Origin: CAZFVY01 sp964522665
Lineage (GTDB): Bacteria; Verrucomicrobiota; Verrucomicrobiia; Limisphaerales; CAZFVY01
DNA length: 35,937 nucleotides
Direction of reading: 5' to 3'
Assembly: GCA_964522665.1 (NCBI GenBank)
Contig: CAZFVY010000074.1
Location: forward strand, 1-35,937
Program-made: the position numbers and the translations under genes
The notes under the pieces: generated by a model
Told to the model about the DNA's origin: nothing
Seen by the model: only the letters and a program-made list of their open reading frames with translations
The model's database searches: none
Shown here: positions 23,526 through 35,937 of the stretch, piece after piece
Numbering within the stretch: position 1 is the stretch's first letter
Layout: each line of letters opens with the position of its first letter

Positions 23526-23957
23526 CTAAGGCGGAAGCGGTTCGCTGCCTTTTATCTTCGGGTCCCGTTCCTTCTTAACGCGATGCCGCTCCAAGGCCAT
23601 CTCGATGGTCGCTCTCAGGGTGCGTTCGTCGAAGGGTTTGACGATGTATCCGAACGGTTCGGCGAGTTTGGCCAGTCGCAGCGTGGCGTCGTCCGCAAAG
23701 GCCGTCAGGAATACCACTGGAACGTCGAGTTTAGCGCGAATCTGCCGCGCGGCGGCGATGCCCGTCAGTTTCCCGGCGAGCATGATGTCCATCAGGATGA
23801 GATCCGGTTTGCTTTCCAACGCCAGCGGGATCGCCTCCTCACCGGTACTGCAACGGCCAGTCACTTGATACCCCATGCGCAAGAGCCGGGTCTGGATGTC
23901 CAACGACACAACCAGAACATCCTCAACCACTAGAATCTTGGACTTGGGATTGGGCAT
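23526..23957 (-). CDS. Stand-alone CheY-like response regulator
   Basis: This 143-residue protein is a single receiver domain without output domain. The motifs are ILVVEDVLVVSLD (E12-D13), phospho-acceptor D57 (DLILMDIMLAGKLTGI), T85 (VVFLTAF) and K107 (YIVKPFDERTL). The 'LAGKLTGIAAA' variant after the aspartate is typical of receivers paired with HisKA_2/HWE kinases. This fits the REC-HisKA_2 kinase encoded 152 bases upstream. The start at 23957 (MPNPKSKILVVED) is chosen because a GGAAAG site lies four bases before it and the domain begins there, although the frame is open to 24167. A basic tail (HRVKKERDPKIKG) ends the protein. It probably acts as a phosphate carrier or by protein contact. 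Confidence 0.9.
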   Translation of the reverse strand: MPNPKSKILVVEDVLVVSLDIQTRLLRMGYQVTGRCSTGEEAIPLALESKPDLILMDIMLAGKLTGIAAARQIRAKLDVPVVFLTAFADDATLRLAKLAEPFGYIVKPFDERTLRATIEMALERHRVKKERDPKIKGSEPLPP

Positions 23958-23961
23958 GGGT

Positions 23962-23967
23962 CTTTCC
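23962..23967 (-). promoter_or_regulatory. Ribosome binding site fixing the start of the CheY-like regulator
   Basis: GGAAAG on the minus strand lies four bases before the ATG at 23957. It favours this start over the upstream in-frame ATG at 24059 and the longer open frame, which overlaps the kinase gene. Confidence 0.5.
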
Positions 23968-24109
23968 GGCGCCCGACGGTAGAGCGTCGGCTTGGGAAAC
24001 TCAATCGAAATCGGATGGCGCGCCGCAAATTCGGGCTCACTACTCGGATTCATCTTCATCACGCCCGACCATTCGTTTGATTGCCCCGATCCGGGAACTT
24101 GCCACCGGC

Positions 24110-25171
24110 TCACTCGCGGCCCCTGAACACCACCCGGAACTCCGTTCCGTGGTTGCCGCCGCCGCACGAGAGCTTCCCTTTGATCTGCTCGCTCAGCAGC
24201 GTCACGAGTTGCAGCCCCAGCGTCGATGCGTCCGCCGGATCAAAACCACTCGGCATGCCGGGACCGTCATCGCCGACCGTAAGGGTGTATTCGGAATCCG
24301 GCGACGCTTTCAAGGCGACCCGGATGACGCCATCGTCCCGGTCCGGGTAAGCGTATTTGAGGGAATTGGACACCAATTCGTTTATGATCAGCCCCAGCGG
24401 CACCGCGGTATCAATCTCTAGAAAAATCGGATCCAGCGAGCACTCAATCACCACGCGCGAGGTGACGGACGCGTAAGTGCCGCGCAGCATCGCGGTGAGA
24501 GACGTGATGTACTCGACAAAATCGACGCGCGAGATCGAGTCGGATTGGTAAAGCTTCTCATGGATCATCGCCATCGACTGGACGCGGGTCTGGCTTTGCT
24601 GGAATACGGCGACGATTTCCGGGTGGGTGAGCCGTTCGGCCTGAAGGTTCAGCAGGCTGGAGATGACTTGAAGATTGTTTTTAACCCGGTGATGGATTTC
24701 CCGTAGCAGCACCTCCTTTTCGCGGAGCGCGGCTTTGACGACCGTTTCGTTTCGCTGGCGTTCCGCCAGCTCCGCGCGCAACGCGGCCGTTTTGGTCAAT
24801 TCGACGAAGACCGCGACTTTTGATCGTAGGATCGACGGGTTGACCGGTTTGTGAAGGTAGTCCACCGCGCCGGCGGAATAGCCTTCGACCGCGTGTTTGT
24901 CTTCCTGGTAATACGCGGTCAGGAAGATGATCGGGACATGCCGGGTTTTCTCGCGCTGCTTGATCAATTGGGCGAACTCCAATCCGCTCATCCGCGGCAT
25001 GTTTACATCCAGTACGATGACCGCGAACTCGTGGTGCAGCGTCGCCAACAACGCCTCGTCCCCCGACAACGCCCGGACCAAATGATACTCCGGGGAAGTC
25101 AGGATGCTTTCCAGCGCGGTGAGGTTCTTGGGTTCGTCATCGACCAGCAGGATTTTGACTGGCTCGCTCAT
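24110..25171 (-). CDS. Receiver domain fused to a HisKA_2-type histidine kinase
   Basis: This soluble 353-residue protein has a receiver at 1-125 with LLVDDEPKN, phospho-acceptor D55 (VIVLDVNMPRMSG), T85 and K108 (YLHKPVNP). A short coiled linker leads to a HisKA_2 dimerisation region with the phospho-histidine motif LLREIHHRVKNNLQVISSLL (H160/H161). The HATPase_c domain has the N box GLIINELVSNSLKYA, VGDDGPGM and STLGLQLVTLL. Kinases of this build phosphorylate stand-alone receivers. The CheY-like gene just downstream is the natural partner. Its ATG is only six bases after the stop of the giant HAMP-repeat hybrid kinase, so it is co-transcribed. Its own receiver could take phosphate from that hybrid kinase, which would link the two in a relay; this link is inferred. 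Confidence 0.93.
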   Translation of the reverse strand: MSEPVKILLVDDEPKNLTALESILTSPEYHLVRALSGDEALLATLHHEFAVIVLDVNMPRMSGLEFAQLIKQREKTRHVPIIFLTAYYQEDKHAVEGYSAGAVDYLHKPVNPSILRSKVAVFVELTKTAALRAELAERQRNETVVKAALREKEVLLREIHHRVKNNLQVISSLLNLQAERLTHPEIVAVFQQSQTRVQSMAMIHEKLYQSDSISRVDFVEYITSLTAMLRGTYASVTSRVVIECSLDPIFLEIDTAVPLGLIINELVSNSLKYAYPDRDDGVIRVALKASPDSEYTLTVGDDGPGMPSGFDPADASTLGLQLVTLLSEQIKGKLSCGGGNHGTEFRVVFRGRE

Positions 25172-25177
25172 TCGAGA

Positions 25178-32611
<7,434 letters not shown>

Positions 32612-33083
32612 TCAGGAGAAGCAGAGGTTCTGGAAGTATCTGTTGGTTGGCGGTGGATCAACGAGGTCAGCCACGGGGCGGAGGGTTTGCCCGCGCGCGG
32701 CGCGGCGAGCTATCGGGGTGGCGCCGGCCCATTCGTCACCATCGCCCACGGACATCTGAGCGGCGGCGAGAATCCCGTCCGTACGGCATTCGGCGCCGAG
32801 CCGACCCAGGGACGGCGATTCAGGCGTCGAGCAGCGCGTCTCATTGAAATAGATTCGAATCCAGATCATCGCATCGTACCCAAACATCCCCGCCGCCAAC
32901 CGTGGCGGCCTTTGACTTAGGTATAGGAATCGACCCTATTCAACGCAAGCCCGTACACCAAATTGACCGGTAGGTGAACACCCCATAGGCCCGGCGTCGT
33001 AACGTTATCTCAAACGAGCGAGAATCCCACTTACGGTTGAAATAATTAGTTGTTACCGGGTGGTGGAATCTCCGGTTCGCGAC
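32612..33083. other. Intergenic region upstream of the poly-HAMP kinase
   Basis: These 472 bases separate the NtrC-type gene end from the start of the poly-HAMP kinase, both on the minus strand. No convincing gene is seen. The region should hold the kinase promoter. Short palindromes with TAGG/CCTA half-sites occur at 32923-32939 and 32973-32982. No standard Shine-Dalgarno sequence precedes the ATG at 32611; the alternative start two codons later is equally weak. Confidence 0.5.
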
Positions 33084-34448
33084 TTACACCTGCCCTGGAG
33101 CTATCCCGTATTTTTTGCGTTTGCGATAGATCGTGGCTTCGTCAATGCCCAGCACCTTGGCGGCTTGGGCGACCGTCGAAGTTCGATCCAGGACATGGCG
33201 CAAATGAATCTCTTCGAGCTTCTCGATGGACATCAGTTCGTTCGGCCGCGCGGGCGGCGGCGCGTCGTTTTGGGCGAAGCGCAAATCCATCGGCAAATCC
33301 TCCGGTTTGATCCACTCGCTTCGCGCGAGAATGACCCCGCGTTCGATGGCGTTGCGCAGTTCCCGCAGATTGCCACGCCAGGGATAGGCGAGGATTCGGG
33401 CCGCGGCTTCGTCCGTGAACCCTTCGAGACGGCGTCCCGACGTCTGGGCGAAATGATTCAGATAATGACGGGCGAAACGGAGCAAATCCTCGAGTCGCGC
33501 GCGGACCGGCGGCATTTCCACCTCGATGACGCTCAGTCGGAAGAACAGATCCTCCCGAAATAATCCCTCGCTCATCCGCTGTTTCAGGTCGCGATTGGTG
33601 GCGGCGATGACGCGAATGTCCGCCCGGCGCACTACATTCTCACCCAGCCGCTCGTACTCGCGCTCTTGGAGCAGCCGCAACAGCTTCGGCTGTATCTCCA
33701 GCGGAAGGTCGCCTATTTCGTCCAGAAACAAGGTGCCGCCGGCGGCGGCCTTGACCTTGCCCCAATGGTCTCTGATGGCGCCAGTGAAGGCGCCTTTGAC
33801 GTGGCCGAACAGGTCACTTTCCAGAAGCTCCTTGGTGAGGCTGGGGCAACTCACGGTAACGAACGGTTTGTCGGCCAAATGGCTGCGTTCGTGAATCGCG
33901 CGCGCGACCACGCTTTTACCCGTGCCGCTTTCCCCCAAAATCAGGATCGACGCCGGCGAATTCGCCGCGCGGGCCAGAATGTCCATTACCTCCTTCATCG
34001 CCGGGCTTTCGAAGTCCAGAAGCAGCTCGGGGTTTTGGGCCGTATTGTCGCGAACCCGTTGTTCCAGGCGCTCGACATTCTGGCTGAGAGCGCAAAGACG
34101 CTGGACGCGGGCCAGAACCATATGAAACTGCTCGCGGGTGAATGGTTTCTCCAGAAAATCCACCGCGCCCCGGCGCATCGCCTCGACCGCGCTGGAGATC
34201 TTCGGCTGCGCGGTAAACATGATGATCGGGAGCGCGGGCTGCAATTTAAGAATCTGCGACGCTACGTCCAAGCCCGTTTCCTGCCCGAGAATCAAGTCGA
34301 GCAAGACGGCGTCAACGCGCTCCTCGGCAAGACATTCGAGCGCCTTTTCACCCGACTCCACCATGGTGGCGCTGTGGCCTTCGCCGCGGATCAGGTAGCT
34401 GGTCGCGTCACGGAAGATCTTGTCGTCGTCGATCACCAGAAAGTGCAT
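33084..34448 (-). CDS. NtrC-family sigma-54-dependent response regulator
   Basis: The 454-residue protein has the full three-domain build. A receiver spans 1-120 with D7-D9, phospho-acceptor D51 (VLLDLILG), T79 and K101 (FLEKPFT). The AAA+ sigma-54 interaction domain covers about 145-375, with Walker A GESGTGKS (172-179), the sigma-54 contact loop GAFTGA (219-224), Walker B GGTLFLDEIGD and the R-finger region FREDLFFRLSV. A Fis-type helix-turn-helix lies at about 412-450 (VAQAAKVLGIDEATIYRKRK). It activates sigma-54 promoters when phosphorylated. It begins seven bases after the receiver-kinase gene, its probable operon mate and kinase. No sigma-54 promoter with correct spacing was found in the adjoining intergenic DNA, so its targets are unknown. 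Confidence 0.95.
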   Translation of the reverse strand: MHFLVIDDDKIFRDATSYLIRGEGHSATMVESGEKALECLAEERVDAVLLDLILGQETGLDVASQILKLQPALPIIMFTAQPKISSAVEAMRRGAVDFLEKPFTREQFHMVLARVQRLCALSQNVERLEQRVRDNTAQNPELLLDFESPAMKEVMDILARAANSPASILILGESGTGKSVVARAIHERSHLADKPFVTVSCPSLTKELLESDLFGHVKGAFTGAIRDHWGKVKAAAGGTLFLDEIGDLPLEIQPKLLRLLQEREYERLGENVVRRADIRVIAATNRDLKQRMSEGLFREDLFFRLSVIEVEMPPVRARLEDLLRFARHYLNHFAQTSGRRLEGFTDEAAARILAYPWRGNLRELRNAIERGVILARSEWIKPEDLPMDLRFAQNDAPPPARPNELMSIEKLEEIHLRHVLDRTSTVAQAAKVLGIDEATIYRKRKKYGIAPGQV

Positions 34449-34455
34449 GGCGGGG

Positions 34456-35577
34456 CTAGGGTACTTCCACCGGGGAGGGCAGGCGGAGAATGAAAGTCGC
34501 GCCGGCGCCCGGCGCGCTTTCGCAGATCAATTCTCCGTGCAGCGCCTCGGTCAGCTTTTTTGCGATGCTCAGGCCGAGGCCGGTGGATGGCTCTCCTCCG
34601 GTCGGCCGCGCGGACAAACGCGCGTAGCGTCCGAACATCCGCGCCTTGTCCTGCGCGGTAAAGCCGGGTCCCTGATCGCGCACCTGGCACTCCGCCTGCT
34701 CGCCCGCCTGGGCGACAGCCAGCGTGACTGCGCTCTTCGGAGGGGAGTACTTGATCGCGTTGGAAATCAGATTCTCCAGAATCTGCTCGAGGGCCGCGCA
34801 ATCCGCGCGCGCGAGCGCGGCGGCGTCGCTTTCGTTCAAGTGAAGATTGATCTGCTTGGCGTTGGCGACGTCCGTGTAGCGCCGCACGGTCCTTTGCGCC
34901 ACCTCGGTTAAATTGACGGTTTCCAGGCGGAGGCACAAATCACCGTCCGCCGCGGCATTGGCAAGAAACGCGCGAACGAAGGCGCGCATCTGGCCGCTCG
35001 AGTTGCGAATATTCTCGAGCATGCCCCGAGAATCCGAATCACCCGAACGGCGAACCTGCTCCAACAAGAGCTGCGAGGTCATTTGAATCCCGGCCAGATG
35101 GTTTTGGAGATGATGGGATATCATGCTGAGCAATTCATCTTTGTCCTGCGCGAGGCGTTTCGCGTGTTCTCGGGCGGTCTTGAGCATCAATTGCGTTCGA
35201 ACCCGTGATATGAGTTCCGGTTTGTGGAACGGTTTCGTGACATAATCCACGCCGCCATTTTCGAGGGCGCGCACGATCAGATTCTTGTCGTCTGCCGAAG
35301 AGAGAAATACTATGGGGATTTCTGCCCAGATCGGGTTCTCCTGAATGCGCTCGCACAACTCGAAGCCGTCCATGCCGGGCAGGAGCGGTTCCAGCAGAAT
35401 CAGGTCCGGCGGATTCGCCGCCAATAATCGCAACGCTTCCGCCGCGTTGAGGGCCGGGATTACTTCAAAGCCGAGGTTGTCCATCAGGCGCGCCAGCATC
35501 TGAACATTCGTCGGCTCGGAGTCGATGACCAGAAGTCGGTCGGTCGCCGTCGTCGCGGTAATCGGTGGCCCGTTCAT
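34456..35577 (-). CDS. Receiver-histidine kinase with degenerate receiver (Asp to Glu) and unusual DHp motif
   Basis: This soluble 373-residue protein has a receiver at about 12-135. Its acceptor position is glutamate (E63 in PPDLILLEPLLPGMDG). The acidic pair is reduced to D19-S20 (LLVIDSEPTN), while K115 (YVTKPFHKP) and S93 remain. The HisKA-like domain reads LSMISHHLQNHLAGIQM. The histidine is present (H155), but the acidic residue that normally follows it is histidine and the usual proline is also histidine. The HATPase is intact: ENLISNAIKYSPP, DQGPGF and GLGLSIAKKL. The receiver probably cannot be phosphorylated and may be fixed in an active-like or scaffold state. Kinase output to the NtrC-type regulator seven bases downstream is expected from operon structure. 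Whether autophosphorylation survives the DHp changes is unclear. Confidence 0.92.
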   Translation of the reverse strand: MNGPPITATTATDRLLVIDSEPTNVQMLARLMDNLGFEVIPALNAAEALRLLAANPPDLILLEPLLPGMDGFELCERIQENPIWAEIPIVFLSSADDKNLIVRALENGGVDYVTKPFHKPELISRVRTQLMLKTAREHAKRLAQDKDELLSMISHHLQNHLAGIQMTSQLLLEQVRRSGDSDSRGMLENIRNSSGQMRAFVRAFLANAAADGDLCLRLETVNLTEVAQRTVRRYTDVANAKQINLHLNESDAAALARADCAALEQILENLISNAIKYSPPKSAVTLAVAQAGEQAECQVRDQGPGFTAQDKARMFGRYARLSARPTGGEPSTGLGLSIAKKLTEALHGELICESAPGAGATFILRLPSPVEVP

Positions 35578-35937
35578 TTTGAACGCCGCGGTTTCTGAGC
35601 GCCACCGCGGAGGCAGAGGCGTGGGACGCGCAATGAATCCAGGATTTCGTTTTCCATCAGTTTGCGGCCGGCTGCTCGCTGGGCGTCAACGTGGCGATCT
35701 TCCGCGGAACGGAAGCCGGTTTTGTCGGCAATCCGGACGCCCGCGGCACGCGCCGAGCGCGTGGAGTCATGGCTTTCCAAGAACAGTCGCTCGGCGTTGG
35801 AGCTAGACTACGTTTGCCAAGAGCCTGGTTGAACGAAGCGGTTCCGTATGGCCGAACCGCCAACTCCTGCCCATTGCCGCGCCCTAGTGTAGTGTTCAGT
35901 AAATAAGGGGTCATAACTGGGCTGCTCCGGCCTGCGC
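35578..35937. other. Upstream region of the receiver-kinase/NtrC operon and window edge
   Basis: No gene is supported in these 360 bases. A minus-strand open frame ending in an ATGA overlap with the kinase start has no protein-like features. The last 50 bases are AT-richer and hold AGTAAATAAGGGGTCA, a string like those found at the edges of small IS200/REP-type elements; no element can be defined before the window ends. Confidence 0.45.

Noticed and set aside
32942..32965. Candidate sigma-54 promoter (TGG ... TTGC) upstream of the poly-HAMP kinase, minus strand
   Set aside because: The spacing between the GG and GC elements is one base too long and the CAC part is not matched; sigma-54 promoters tolerate spacing changes poorly.
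35574..35780. Minus-strand open frame overlapping the kinase start by ATGA
   Set aside because: The overlap suggests coupling, but the product is short, arginine-rich and without protein-like pattern, and no ribosome site is seen.

Overview
The window looks like a chromosomal segment of a high-GC member of the Verrucomicrobia, probably of the Pedosphaera/Limisphaera type. This is inferred from gene style, not from a marker gene. Three secreted proteins carry the short 'YTLQ.S.D....W......FYR' type module that is common in that group. There is a Tat-exported Gfo/Idh/MocA oxidoreductase, a DUF1573-rhodanese-MauE cluster, and conserved hypothetical families I associate with Verrucomicrobia. No rRNA, tRNA, CRISPR array or intact transposase was found.

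Left part (1-13.3 kb), mostly plus strand, is surface and metabolic genes. It holds an NHL-propeller protein whose 5' end looks damaged, a Tat-signal oxidoreductase, and a 0.9 kb non-coding stretch with a decayed reading frame. A 1738-residue secreted protein follows, built from 14 cysteine-bearing repeats of about 107 residues. A strong hairpin separates it from a run of DUF1573 protein, membrane-anchored rhodanese and MauE-like membrane protein. A minus-strand SUMF1-fold protein converges on that run and overlaps it.

Right part (13.8-35.6 kb) is almost entirely signal transduction, and all but the first gene are on the minus strand. In transcription order it contains: (a) a receiver-kinase with degenerate acceptor and DHp residues followed by an NtrC-type sigma-54 activator; (b) a 2477-residue soluble hybrid kinase with 15 tandem 92-residue HAMP-pair repeats, then a receiver-HisKA_2 kinase and a CheY-like regulator; (c) three genes of unknown function; (d) a complete stressosome module rsbR-rsbS-rsbT-rsbX followed by a PAS histidine kinase and a LuxR-type regulator. 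A separate plus-strand receiver-HisKA_3 kinase converges on (d). In total there are five histidine kinases and nine receiver domains.

The most interesting system is (d). The PAS kinase begins with what looks like an RsbU N-terminal (RsbT-docking) domain. The likely route is therefore stressosome -> RsbT -> histidine kinase -> LuxR-type regulator, in place of the RsbU-RsbV-RsbW-sigma B route of Bacillus. No rsbV, rsbW or sigB is present in the window.
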